Source: Cricetomys ansorgei
Taxonomy: Eukaryota; Chordata; Mammalia; Rodentia; Nesomyidae
DNA length: 64,000 nt
Direction of reading: 5' to 3'
Assembly (NCBI GenBank): GCA_026225945.1
Contig: JAMJFZ010001133.1
Coordinates: 6,530,501-6,594,500 of the forward strand
The position numbers and the translations under genes are program-made. How positions within the stretch are numbered: the first letter of the stretch is position 1; each line of letters begins with the position of its first letter. This document shows, piece by piece, positions 11,111-23,110 of this stretch. Under the pieces are notes generated by a model. It did not search any database. It was not told the DNA's origin and saw only the letters and a list, made by a program, of their open reading frames with translations.

Positions 11111-11700
11111 GTTTCATAAGAACTGCCTAAGAGCAATAACTTAGTCTTATTCGATAGCTATGTATGCAAATAATTCTGAAGTCATTTCCAATACAGTCAG
11201 ATGTATTTGTACTTTACATACTCAGAACAGAAGGCAAAAATCAAGACAAGTAGTTATAAATAATAACATATTCTTTTAATAAACATTAACAATATCACTA
11301 TTTAAATTAGTAACTTGAAAGACTTTCACCATTAAAATAAGACAAATAATATAATTGTTGAAGAAATACATTCTATAAAGATGTCTTTCTTTAAACAGAT
11401 TTTTTTGTTGTTGTTCATAATACATCCTTAGTAGTTAAAAGCCTTGCAGGTAAGCAAAACCCCTATTTTCATAGGTCCAAATGATTGTAGTAATTAGCAA
11501 TAACTGAAATCTATTCTGTAGGACCAAAACACAATTTAATTCCAATGAGCTAAATTGTTTTATATCCCACTCCCCAAATTTAGAGTTGGTATTAGAATAA
11601 TGAAAGTATCAAATAACCAAGTGTCTGGAGTTTAATTATACATCTGTGGCCAATTTGTGTTATTTAAGCTACAAAAAGCTTCTTAAATAATGCATGCAAT
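11110..11700. other. Unique AT-rich DNA
   Basis: Nothing recognised. Confidence 0.5.
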
Positions 11701-12450
11701 CCAAACAGTCTCACTATTTATCACCTTAACTAAGAAACTCAATGTACACCCAAGCCAACACTCAAAAGACCAACTCTAATTTTCATTTCAGAATGGTATC
11801 CCTAAATATCAACATTGAATTTCCTTCAGAAACACAAACTAACTGAGAGAACAAAAGGAAAGTGAGAGGATCCCTAGAGGTAAGGGAGTAGAAAGCATGA
11901 AAGGAGCACTCCCTATTCAATATGGAAGACCTTCATAATGACTAAACTGGAATTCCTCTTAGTGATACCTGGAAGCCCCTCCACTGGTGGAAGCCATGTT
12001 GCATCCCCTGGGAAAAGACCTTGAGTGTTCCATGACCTTCTAGAGGAAAGGTCTATGGAGTGCTTCCTACCACTGGGGATGATACCTGGAATGACCTTGC
12101 GTCAACCCCTAGGAGATAGCATCATGACACCTGCTTGCTTAAAGGTCAAATAATAAACATGATTGACCTAGACTTCCGATTCTTGCTAGGAATATGTTTC
12201 CCTAGTAGATGGCCTTAAAAATAGAGGAAGAAGGGAAAGGGCTAGGAAATGTCAGCTACTTCTTCTGAGGATCCAAGTATGCCAACACATTTGAAGTTCA
12301 GAATCTGTCCAGAGAAGATAGGGCCTAAAAGTCAACACACTGAAGAGTAAGAGACAGTTCAGAATTTGTCTAGAGAAGATAGGACCTAAAGAGATAAGGT
12401 CAACAGTGAAAGAGTTCATTCTCAGGGCAAGTTAGTAAGTAAAATTTGCT
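11700..12450. other. Unclassified less AT-rich block, repeat-like, with a 61 bp tandem pair
   Basis: Composition changes from the AT-rich flanks, and the block has internally repeated words (GATACCTGGAA at 11960s and 12080s). It contains a tandem pair at offset 61: AGTTCAGAATCTGTCCAGAG from 12295 and AGTTCAGAATTTGTCTAGAG from 12356, both followed by AAGATAGG(G/A)CCTAAA. AATAATAAACATG occurs near 12150. It could be a decayed LTR element, but I cannot name it. Confidence 0.4.
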
Positions 12451-13417
12451 GTAGTCTCAAAGAAACAAGTTGGATAGATTCATCTTTTGCCTTCTATAAG
12501 AGCTTACATAGAGAAACAGTAAAGGTGGGAGAAATCTTAATTGGTAGTTTCTGCCTTTTATGAGAAAGCTGCATTGAACAGGATTTTCCTGTAAAAGTTA
12601 AAAGACAGATAAAATGACATGAGGACAATTTAAAACATAGTGTGAGCATACTGAATTAGACTGTCACAAGAAGTAAAGGTTATGTTGCTTTTAAATGGTT
12701 AAGTTTAGATTTTCAATTGTCTTTTAGTTACCACATGTTGCTTTGCCAGTCTGTGCACTAGTCAAACTGGCGGTGCCTGGCTAAACATAAGCATTTGGCT
12801 TGCTATACAATATTAAAATCATTTTTGGCTTAAAATATAGTACTTAGGTACACTTAGCTATGACAAAGTCATTTGGAAATACTATATTGTTTTGGATAAA
12901 GGTTAATCGCTAACTACAAAGGAACCAGGAGAAACTTAAAAAGAGTTTCAAAGTACTTGATGAGGTCAATGAAATTGCTTGTGATTGAATATTCTGAAAT
13001 TCTGTAGAAATACTCAAGCTATTTGAGGCACTTGCTTGAACTTCAACTAGTGATCAGAGTCTTCCTTTCGCTGACTCCACATCTCCATCCTGTGTCATGG
13101 AACCCTGCTGGAGCTGGACTCTGGCAGTCCACTTCACTGGGAGGATGTGAAAAACAGAGAGGGCATGGTTCTCTTTGGAATTGAGTCACAGAAATCATTG
13201 TCTCTGGATGTTGAGAATAACAAAACCAGAGAAAGGCAGTGGTGAGGGAGAGTGTAAATTTTTGTGACTAATTTGATGAATACAGATGTCTGTATTTTGG
13301 CTTTCTTTAGAGCCTTCATCATGTCATTATGAAGAGTAGGAACATCCCTGGAAAGAGCTAAGAAATTAAACTGAAGGAGTTACTATGTGCCTTATTGTTT
13401 GTCCTAAGAATAAACTA
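12450..13417. other. Unique DNA
   Basis: No repeat family or coding signature seen. Confidence 0.45.
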
Positions 13418-13465
13418 TGGGCTATATAGATGGCTCAGTGGTTAAGAGCACTGACTTCTCTACTT
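13418..13465 (+). mobile_element. B2 SINE head fragment
   Basis: GGGCTATATAGATGGCTCAG followed by TGGTTAAGAGCACTGACT is the tRNA-derived 5' end of a B2-class SINE. The rest of the B2 body does not follow. A 145-base GC-richer segment of unknown origin lies between this fragment and the poly-T of the next L1. Confidence 0.75.
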
Positions 13466-13610
13466 ACATGCCCTCTGTCCTGGGGTCTTGGGTAGGAGGC
13501 ACACTGCTCCCCCTCAGGCTTGACAACTTCAACCTTGGAAAAGTATCAACCTGGGGCCCCTTGTCTATCTGGGACCCAGGGGTTCCCAGCTACTGGTCTC
13601 TGTATCCCAC

Positions 13611-14395
13611 TTCTTTTTTTTTAATTTTTGGTTTCATGTAATTTTTAATCTTTCTTCACTCATATAGTACAGTATATCCCAAAACCCTTCCTCCCCATCC
13701 TCCTTTCTATCTCTTACTCTATCGCCACTCTTCCCCAGATCTAAGTCCCCCCACTCTCCCACTTATGCCCATACCTCAACTGAAGAAAAAGCAGTCCTCC
13801 CAGGGTTATTGCTCAAACATGGCACAAGATGGGGCAGGGCTAGGCACTATTTCCTACTTCAATGATGGACTAAGCAACCCAGGTAGGAAGAAGGGTCCCA
13901 AGGGCAGACAAAAGGATAAGACACACCCCTACTCCAGTCTGTATAACTTCTGCAGGAACACCAAGTCAAGCAACTTCAACACATACCTGGGGGGTCACAG
14001 CAGCTACTATGTGTACCACTTCAGGCTCTGTATACCCCTAAGAATGTTAGTCAGTTGACTATATGGAGTGTTGACTATATGGAGTGTGTTCTCATGGTGT
14101 CCTTGAACCTCTGGCCCCCATAGTCCCTCCTTCATCTCTTCTGTGGGGTTCCCCAAGCTTGTACTTTATTTGGCCTTGGATCTCTGCATCTGTTCCCATC
14201 ACTACAGGAGAAAGCCTCTCTGATGAAGATTGGGCTAGGCACTGATCTATGAGAAGAGCTGGATAACTTTATGCAGTCTGAATAGTTCCTGGCCTGCCTA
14301 CAAATTGTTTTTAAAATTATACCAGTGTGATTCTTTGAAGAACTACCATAATTGAACTGGGAGTGAACCCTATTCTCTATAAATGACATGGAGGA
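13611..14395 (-). mobile_element. L1 (Lx-like) 3' UTR, antisense
   Basis: It begins with a poly-T run, the antisense poly(A) tail, then the C/T-rich stretch. It continues with CAGTCCTCCCAGGGTTATTG, GGCACAAGATG, AACCCAGGTAGGA, GGGTCCCAAG, CTTCTGTGGGGTTCCCCAAG, TCTGCATCTGTTCCCATC and GCACTGATCTATGAG. The same words in the same order occur at 18385-19090 and in part at 62100-62480. Only the 3' end is present, as is usual for truncated L1 copies. Confidence 0.8.
14055..14086. repeat. 16 bp perfect tandem duplication
   Basis: TTGACTATATGGAGTG occurs twice, back to back (14055-14070, 14071-14086), inside the antisense L1. No mismatch. Confidence 0.95.
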
Positions 14396-16796
14396 GATGT
14401 TTTTTTATTTTTGCTGTCCCCTTATAACTTCCATTCCCCTTTATAATTGACCCTTATTACTTAAGCAAAGTTAATCAATTTTTTTCTATAGAGGACAATT
14501 TTGACTAGATGAAATGTCTCAGGTAATATTTTAGATGAAATTCAAGATGTAAAGAATTATCTTATTTGTATTTTAATAACCATATCTACTTCTGCAGTCT
14601 CTCTGACATTCATACAAGAATTCACAGATTTGTGTTCAAATCGCTTTTTAAATATAGCCTGATAGACATTTAACCACACAAAGTTTTGAAGAGTATACTC
14701 CTAAAGTAAGGAAGGCAAGCTCAATGTATCTCAAGTGTGCTCAATTCATTGACTATTTCATTTTCATAATAATGTTACAGCTATATTTTTTATAATCCCC
14801 AACTTTTTACAATACATATTCATTCTTTATGCCACATAGCCTGAGTACACCAGAATATTATAATAGTTATGTTTTGCCTTCTTTATTATCCAACTATTTT
14901 TGACTTATATTATTAGTCTAGTCCCTAAGTTGAAATTTCATGTTTGAGGAGTCAGCTAGCTTATCAATAATTTACATTGATATTTGGCAATGCTTGAACC
15001 TGAGACAATCCTTTTTAATTTCAAATGCATGCAGCCTAGAAAACTCATAGCATCACTTTCTAAATTCTTCATTATTGTTATTAAATAAAAATATAATTTC
15101 ATCAATTTTCCTTCCCTTTCCTTCTTGCAACGCTTACATATAACAGACCCCTTGCTCTTTCTAGAAATCATAGCCTCTTTTCAAAATTGTTATTGTTAAC
15201 TCCTCCTCTCTCCTTCTCTCTGTTTTCTTCTGTCTCTGTCTCCTATCTTCTCTCTCTCTCTCTCTCTCTCCCCTTCTGTCTTTCTCTCTCACACACCTAA
15301 ATATATAACATAAACCTGCTTTCTTTTTAGTGTTACTCATAAGTGTATGATTTCTGGGCTGACTACTTGATATTTGATAAACAATGCCTGTGAATTTCCA
15401 TGACAGGAGAATTATATTAACAAACGGCATGGATCTAGAAACTTTTCCTGAAAGGGAAATGTCTGTTCATGCTTATATTGCTCAGGTAAGGTTGAATGAC
15501 CAAAGTTGAAGCAGATGGTTTAATAGTACATATCTACTTCATTGACTATCATACATTTCTCCTTGCATAAACCACATTTATTTGTTGAGAAAAACAGCAA
15601 TAGTTATCAGAAAATAATATCCAGCTTTGGGTAGGATGATCTAGGAAAAGGAAAGGAAAAAGACAAATGGATGTAAAGATTTGATCTTCATCACTCAAAT
15701 TGTTTATATAGTAAAAACTATGTAAAAAAATTATATTATATAGTTTATTGTTATACTTGTACCTCTCTTAAAGAACAGCTTCCTGCCTCAAAAATTCATA
15801 CTGAAATAGTCAACTAATTTGTATTTAAAACAAAACAGCAATGTATTTTATTTACACTTTTCAAACAAGGCATGATAAGTTAATAAACATATTTTTCTCA
15901 AAAATGCAAAAAGTTAATTTGCACATGCCACACTATAGTAGGCATTAAACTTGAAAAGCATATTTAAGTTATCTGTTTTTGAGAAGACTAAAGTCTTCTT
16001 TTAGTCCCTCATTGGAGCAATTCTTTTGTGAGGTAGAGAACAGGTCAGCTTTCCATGAAGAGGTACCTGGCTCTGTTTAGACAGCTCAGTTCTTATTATG
16101 AGGTATTTAGAATGCTTGTTTGTCTAAAAAGCAGCTGTGCTCAGTCATTGCGCACTTCAGATTGCATCTTATTTGTGAAGTTATCTATAATGAATTTCCT
16201 ATTGTAGTAAAATGGAATGGAATTCCAATAATGTTCAGAGACAACAAGAAACCAATTAAATTCTTCTTTCAATAAAAAATTGAATTTGTACTTTTATGAA
16301 AATATTTTCTGAAAATAAAAATAATGGAATAATACTTTACTTTCATCACAAGCTTCCAAATCTTATAATGAGTAGATTTTCTCCAATGTAGTCTATTATG
16401 ACTTTATGGTTAAATTGGTTATTAAAAATGTTGAAATAAAAATGAACATTAAATGTTTTTCTAAATAATGACTAGCACTTTTATTTTGCTTTAATCTCAG
16501 TTTTTATCTAACACTTGTTTTAATTTGAGCCCAGCAGTATAAATTACATGGAGGAAACTATACATCAGGATCAATTATACCATTGCCATATGACCTAAAA
16601 ATTTCCAATTTTCTAAAAATAATTTGAGATTAAAAAATCTGTTGTTATAATTAAATAGTTGTAGAGTTTCCCAAGAAAACACCCTTATTTCAATGGTGGA
16701 ACCCCAAAACTGCATTCTTGGGGTGTCATTAGTCCCTTTGTTGATCCTGCCTCAGTGTAACAAGTTAGATATTATGTATCTTAAATTCCTCAATCC
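14396..16796. other. Unique AT-rich DNA with a CT tract
   Basis: Apart from the CT-rich satellite at 15200-15296, no repeat family is visible. The part at 15960-16200 is less AT-rich, lacks repeat signatures and has words such as TCAGTCATTGCGCACTTC. It could be a conserved non-coding element, but that is only a guess. Confidence 0.45.
15200..15296. repeat. CT-rich satellite
   Basis: Imperfect CT/TCTG units with a pure CT run at about 15250-15270 and a short AC end. Confidence 0.9.
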
Positions 16797-16955
16797 TAGC
16801 TAGTCAGTGGTTGTGCATGCCTTTAGTCCCACCCCTTGGAGACAGAGTCAGCTAGATTTCTATGAGTTCAAGGCCAGTCTGGTCTACAGAGTGAGTTCCA
16901 GGACAGCAATAATTACAACAGAGAAACCCTGTCTAAAAATAAATAAAATAATGAC

Positions 16956-16986
<31 letters not shown>

Positions 16987-16990
16987 ATTC
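16797..16990 (+). mobile_element. B1 SINE, sense
   Basis: 7SL-derived B1 body with TGTGCATGCCTTTAGTCCCA, GAGTTCAAGGCCAGTCTGGT, CTACAGAGTGAGTTCCAGGA and GAGAAACCCTGTCT, ending in an A-rich (AAAT)n tail from 16956. The length and order of parts are those of a nearly complete B1. Several substitutions mark it as old. Close to the next L1 3' end. Confidence 0.88.
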
Positions 16991-17029
16991 CTTGGCCCTT
17001 ATGCAAACAGAATTGTGATCAAAAAGTTA

Positions 17030-17345
17030 ATCCTACATGCTGGAGTAGGGGTATCTTTGACCTTTTTACAGACCCTTGACACCCTTTTTCTTCTGCTGGC
17101 TTTGATGTAGGGATTAGTGTCTGGCCTCATTCCATTCTGCTATGTCATGCCCTGATTGCATTCTAACCCTGAGGGAATGGTTCTTTTTCAGGAGAAGGGA
17201 ATCCTTAGTGGATGGTGATAGGGATAGATCTGGGGAGGATGAGAAATGATGGAGGTGGTAGAAGGAGGGGAGGAGGGGGGCCAGGATATATTCTATAAGT
17301 TTTATGAGAGAAGAAAAATTTAAAGAAAAATAAAAAATATTAAAA
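17030..17345 (+). mobile_element. L1 (Lx-like) 3' end, sense
   Basis: Shares with 6900-8045 the words GTGTCTGGCCTCATTCCATT and CTGCTATG(T)CATGCCCTG, a G/A-rich run with GGAGGGGAGGAGG, and the terminal CAGGATATATTCTATAAGTT then GAGAGAAGAAAAA. It ends in A-rich sequence as a poly(A) tail should. The antisense 93-codon frame across it is not a gene. Confidence 0.75.
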
Positions 17346-18385
17346 GCAGATATACTGCATTGATCAGTGGAAAGTTGGTGTTTCAAAACATTCACTGCTT
17401 CTCTTCCATATTTGCATACATGTAACTTTCTTAATTATTTAAAATTCTAATAGGCTATCTATATATGACAACATCTAAAACTCAGAAGAATTTGAGACTA
17501 TAATTTTAATAAGAGTGCTGGTAAATTACCTTATGTTTCCTGAGTTTAATATATCAATTTAGGCTTCATTTTTTTTAGTAAGGCAGTAACTATGTTATTG
17601 TAGAAAGTGAATATGTATTATGCCTAAATTAATGTTGGTAAAATAAACATCTCTATGGAAGAAGTACATATCTATGAATAAAATTTTAAGAAATTCACAC
17701 AAAAATCATCAATGTGGCTTACTGACCTTATCACAACACTTCAGAGGCCTTTGCTATCATGTTGATTTTAATCTATCCACTCTCAATTCAGTCCACCAAA
17801 TTTCTTAATTTCTATATGACATACTTCATGAATATGTTTATCTGATCTATTTTTTCCAGATAATCTTGCCTTGTGATTCTGAATCCAGGTGTCACCATAT
17901 CCTGACACCTTTTATATGGTGGCACAGGTGTTTGCTCTCACAGATGCCCATAAAGACTGACTTCTCCCTATCTTTTCCATGTTATCATTACAATGAAGCA
18001 CACTGTACTAATAGGCCTGTAGATAATTTCAATTTCTAAGTTTTGTGCCGCAAATATTATATGCTATCTTCTATTTGGAACTCAAACTATAAAAGAAACT
18101 CACATTGTGAGTAAGCAACATTGTAAACCTTGGAATGAGACAGTGAAAAGATACAGGTTTAATCTCATACTTCTTGCCTCCGTCTTGAAAATGTATGTTG
18201 TAAGGAAGCATGCACAAGGCCTACTAGGGTTTGTACCAGATTCCTCATATATATATATTCCGGTTTCCAGTTTAGAATCTTAAGAGATTTCTGAGTGTGC
18301 ATACCAGTGGATCTCAGTTACTTGTGCCTTATTTTGAACTATTTGTTTATTTCCAATGTGTTAGGTTTTGTTTTATTTTTATATT
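17346..18385. other. Unique AT-rich DNA
   Basis: No recognised element. A short TA run lies near 18250. Confidence 0.5.
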
Positions 18386-19372
18386 GTATAATGTTTTATT
18401 TTTATTTTTCTTCTTCCCTACATATCAACACTCCTTCTACCCTCCCTCCATTCCCCCAAGTACTCCCTTTCTCCCTCTCTTCCTATTATATGTACTCCCC
18501 CATTCCCCACACACTCATCCCCTGCCCCTGCTCCTTCACATAGAAAAAAGCAGTTCTCCCAGGGTCTTGGCTCAGACAAGGCACAACAAATGGGACAATG
18601 CAGGTCAGCAGTCCCTACATCGAGGGTAGACCAGGCAACCCAGCTGGAGGAAATGGGCTTCAAGAGAAGGAAAAAGCGTCAGAGAAGCCCTACATATACT
18701 CTAGCCTGCAGGATCTCTGCAAGAATCCCAAACTAGAAGCGACATAACATACCTAGGAGAACTTTCAGATTCCCTGTCTTCTGCTTCAGGCTCTGAGGGA
18801 CCCCCAAGAGCACTGGTCCTTTGATTCCATGGGTCCCAGACGCCTCTGGTCCCTTGAATGTCTTTCTCCCTCTTCTGCAAGTTTTCTGGAGCTCTGCATG
18901 AAGTTTGGCTCTGGGACTCTGCATCTGTTCCCATCAGCTGTTGGCAGAAACCTCTCTGATGGAGATTGGACTAGGTACTGATCTATGAGTATAACAGAAC
19001 ATCATCAGAAATCGTCTCCTGGCTATCCAGTCTCTAGCTGCTGGCCTACCCTGAAGAATCTGGCATAGGTTCGCTCCTTAGGCAAGGAGGTCTGCCCTTC
19101 CATTTTCCCAGTGGGTCCTGTAGGGAGAATGGGTTGAAGGTTTGTGACTGAGGCGGTATCCCAGTCCCTCTACTGGGAGCCTTGAAGACTACACAGGATG
19201 GCCTGTTCAGGTTCCCCATACCCATCCCCATTGCTAGAAGCCCATAACAAGGTCTCTTTTGGGGGCTCCAGTGAGTTTCCACTGCCTTGTTCTCCAGATT
19301 CGCCCTGCCCCAATGTCCCTCAGTTCCTACTGTCCCTCCATCACTCCCTCCATCCATGCCTTTCCCCACACC
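18385..19372 (-). mobile_element. L1 (Lx-like) 3' UTR, antisense
   Basis: T-rich start, then C/T-rich stretch (18415-18540), CAGTTCTCCCAGGGTCTTGG, GACAAGGCACAACAAATGGG, AACCCAGCTGGAGGAAATGG, TCTGCATCTGTTCCCATC and TACTGATCTATGAGTATA, the same order as in the copy at 13611-14395. It extends further 5' in the L1 (to about 19372). Frames of 107-110 codons here have no domain. The right edge meets a second, oppositely oriented L1 tail. Confidence 0.8.
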
Positions 19373-19374
19373 TT

Positions 19375-19560
19375 TAGTTTACTTTACTATTATTTTTGAG
19401 AAGACTGTTTTCTAATGAAAGATTGAAAGGGAGTGGATTGATATGGTAGGGGAGGAGTTGGGAGGAGTAGAGGGGACACGAAAACATAATCATCATATAC
19501 TATGTGAGAAGCACATCTATTTTTAATAAGAGGGAAAAAGAAAATACATATTGTATTGGT
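19375..19560 (+). mobile_element. L1 3' end, sense
   Basis: TTTCTAATGAAAGATTGAAA, GGAGTGGATTGATATGG, GGGAGGAGTAGAGGGGA, AAACATAATCATCATATACT and CTATTTTTAATAAGAGGGAA follow the usual sense order of a rodent L1 tail and end A-rich. It is opposite in direction to the adjoining 18385-19372 copy. Confidence 0.7.
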
Positions 19561-20667
19561 TTTTTGACTGCCACTAATTTACTATGAAACAAACAAACAA
19601 CAGCAACAAAAAACAGACCTGTTTAAATTGAGTCAAATGGTTTCACTTCTGCTGTCTTTACTTACTTACCGTATTGTTGAGCAGCCAGAGTACTAAATAT
19701 AAATGATGAGAGGAAGACAGTTTTCACTGGCATTTGTAACATTCTGGTTATAGTTTCTATTACATAAAACATTCCTGTAAGGATAGAAAACAATTATTAC
19801 AAAATTTAATACGTGCATTCTTCCCTGATCCCTTTTATATTTCTGAGTTTCATAATCCTCTATAAATATCCAATTATAACTTTTTATAGACAACAGGATA
19901 AGAAATATCTTTACTGCCATAACAAGTCAAACTTTATATTCCATGTAAGCCACTAGTAAAAGAGACAGTGCTTTGATCCTATTGAATTATTTGCATTTAG
20001 ATGTAGATTTTGAACAGCTGCCAAGGCTGTATGGGAAATCTTTCCTCGAATAAACAAACCGGAGACTAGGCGCTCAGTCAAGTACAGTATTTTTTTCTCC
20101 AAGGCGAGGCTCTAATAGATACTTTTCAGTATATTGACTTTTAGATTATAATGCTTTTAGTTCGAAGTGTTAACATGATGGAGTCATAGGAAGAAAGAGG
20201 TAAAAATAAAATCCCAGCTATCCCCAAAAATCTAAGTTATTTAGCTCATAGCTAATAATTTGATTTGGCTTTTTCTCTATTGAAACTAGTGAAATATTTC
20301 TTCATGTGTACAAATGAGCTTCCTTTCTTTCTCCTCCCCACTCTCATTTCTCTTTTTCTTTGTCTCTCTTTCTCTTTCCTCATCTCTCCTTCTTTCCTTC
20401 CCAGCTCCCTTCTAACAGAGTATGTTTTGATTCTGCTATTCATGCCTTTATATGGGACATGCAATAACCTGCAATTAAATGCAGGTGCTTTGAGAAGAGT
20501 ACTCTTATACTTGTTAATTACTTGCAGGTTTAAAAAAGAAGAACAAATAAAATTGAAAAGGGAGGAAAAGTGAAACCTAAAAATGTTGCCTAAAAGTGAA
20601 CTCTGGAACCATTCCTTGGCCATGAAAACAAAGGTCTGGTTGTTTTAAGGATGTCACTACTTCTGAG

Positions 20668-20720
<53 letters not shown>

Positions 20721-21760
20721 TGCACATGTGCATGCATGCTCTTGTGTGTGATTTTTGTTTCACTAATTGGTTTTATAAAAAGTAAAGAAATCTAAATGAT
20801 ATTCCTGGGAAGGAATATTTACGTGTCTTACAAAAAAAGCAGGAAATGAAGCTGAGCTGGACTGAATGAGGAAGAAAATAACGGGACAGTAAAAGAGAAC
20901 AAGAGACAAAAAGTGAGGGAAGGAGAGATAGAGAGAAGAATGAAAGGGGAGAAACATAAGCAAAAGATACAGTAGCATCTATAAACATAGTCATTCCAAA
21001 ATTAAAAACTTAAAACACACAAGAATTTTTTTTACATAATATATTAATGACGAAGGAAATCTAAGGTGGTTTTTCACAGTGTTTGATTAAAATGGAGTCC
21101 TCACATGCAAATATATTTTTAATAAAACTCCCCCCGTTTTGTCTGCTAAGTTCCATGCTTCTGTAAGGAAGATGTACATAATATTATATATGAATTTTAA
21201 TTGATACCAGTCATAAGAATGGAAAATAATTTCATAAAAATCTTACCTAGATAACATACTCTTAAAACATCAACTCTGAAATACTAACCTCGGTTTGAAT
21301 CTGTTGGGCAATTGTTTGGTCAAGCCTGAAAATGCCCTGGGTACCTCCTTAGCTCTCAATCTAACATAGATTCTCAATTTACAGGAAAACTTTTCATTGT
21401 TAGTTGAGAATTCCTGAGAACTCTTTTTAAAAATTTTCTCTTGGCATTCATTAAAGCATTTGATTTAGCCATGTCTAATTGATGTGAAGATAGGAAAAAC
21501 ACATCACTGTGAAATAGTGAGCATTTGCATGCTTGCTTTAGCTTCGTTATTTTCTTAGCCATGATATAGTTAAATGCACTCCTTAGCAGTGGATCCATAG
21601 ACAGTTAGCATGAATGCTTGTATGGTAATCAAAAATAATTATGAAAAATATTCTTTGTTCCTAAAGTTGTAAACAGTCCTTAAAATGGTGAGACTTGCAG
21701 TGTTTTTTCCATATTTGCCGTTCATTTTTCCATATTTCTCCATAGTTTTTTCCGTATTTT
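19560..21760. other. Mostly unique DNA with simple repeats
   Basis: Holds a pyrimidine-rich stretch (20325-20412), a TG tract (20671-20722) and a purine-rich stretch (20868-20955). A small CpG-containing unique stretch lies at 20040-20110. The 123-codon minus-strand frame at 20252-20623 reads through the pyrimidine tract and is not supported as a gene. Confidence 0.5.
20671..20722. repeat. (TG)n microsatellite
   Basis: About 26 TG units with one TATG interruption near the right end, then degenerate TGCA/CATG words to about 20750. Confidence 0.95.
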
Positions 21761-23110
21761 CTTCACTGTACATTTTGACAGTATTTTGAGAATATCATAC
21801 ATGAATACTGTTTAACATTATTTATATCCCACCATCTCCACTATCCAAGTCCTCCCGTATTCCCCAGTTTCCTCAAAAGATCATGATTGCTTCTTATTTA
21901 GTTTTGTTACATATGTAATATATAAATACAACCTACTAGATCCACTTAGTGTTGTTCCTTTTTATATGTGGTTAAAACTGACTGTATGTAATTGCTTCAC
22001 GCATTGGACATTTGTTCCTGTAGTAGATTTTTCTCCCTTTGCTGCCCTTAGTTGATGTGGCTTATCATTTTGAGGTATGGCCTTGTGAGGTTTCTTTCAT
22101 CCATGTTGAGATATCAACTGCTGTTATCACTGTAAAAATCTTGTTTAGTGACCACATTGTTAAGATTTCGTGAGTGAAACTTCATGTAATATATAGAAGA
22201 TGCCATCTCATAGGAAAGACTCATGTCCTTTTGATCTTACTATCAATCATTCTGTATGCTTTTCTGTGATGCTCTCTTCTCTGATCCTTGGATGTAGGAT
22301 TTGTTTTGTTTGTGTAACAACTAAGTGTAAAATTCCACGATCAGTTGTTCTCTCCACTAGACCACTTGTGAATTTATGTTATTGTATTCTTGAAAACAGG
22401 ATTCTAAATATATAGTGCAACAGCATTTGATGCAAGTGGGCTAAGTTCCCAGTACCAGATGTAAATGCCCATACATTAGGTGTGCCTTAAGTCTCATTAG
22501 AAACCTATTGGTTACCCTCTGGATGTAAGTGCTATCATTGCCTCCATCAGGATATTTTCCATTAAGATCACCCTTGCTATTCATCAGCATAACAGGTAGG
22601 TTTTCTTCTTTGGCAATTTGCAAAACTCCTTCTGGTATTATGAAAAACAGACCTGATGAAGGAATATTTCAGGCCAGTTCCAGCCTGATTCACCCAAATT
22701 CTGTTTCAGAAGTATATGATGTCTTCAGTGGTAGGTTGCCACCTTCAACATCTCAAGACAATCAAGGGCAATAGCAAGTGCCTATACTTCTTTGGGAGTC
22801 TTTTTGGTTTCCCTAACCAATAACTCCAAAGGAAGTTTCCCATGCCTGTCATATGGTTTTTGTTAGATATTCTTTGGTTCTTGAAGCCAATACTATCATA
22901 CCCAAGAGTGACAACATCGTGTACTTATATGTGTGTAATTTTGAATAACAATCAAAGAGTATGTTTTCTTTTGGTGCTTTCAAACATCTTTATTGTTATT
23001 TATCCCATCCTCAATTCTCCTTTGACTTTTCAATCCTGTAATCTTCTCAGGGAAGTCTCTGTATCCTGTTTCTCCTATTTCCCCCATCAACCTACCTAAG
23101 TCCATAGCAC
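21760..23110 (-). mobile_element. L1 3' UTR, antisense, long and diverged
   Basis: The layout of antisense rodent L1 3' UTR is traceable: C/T-rich start (21830-21880), CATCCATGTTGAGATATCAA, TTGTTTAGTGACCACATTGT, TAGAAGATGCCATCTCATAG, GATGTCTTCAGTGGTAGG and CAACATCTCAAGACAATCAA. Many substitutions show it is older than the 13.6, 18.4 and 62 kb copies and probably another subfamily. No ORF2 frame is retained. Confidence 0.6.

Noticed and set aside
13418..13465. tRNA-like sequence in B2/B3/ID heads considered as tRNA genes
   Set aside because: These are SINE heads descended from tRNA. No complete cloverleaf or anticodon arm is preserved here or in the other SINEs listed.
18297..19369. Several 75-110 codon frames on both strands
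   Set aside because: They overlap the antisense L1 3' UTR and its pyrimidine-rich start, and contradict each other in frame.
20252..20623. 123-codon minus-strand frame
   Set aside because: The Lys/Arg/Glu-rich part is the polypyrimidine tract read in reverse. No recognisable protein.
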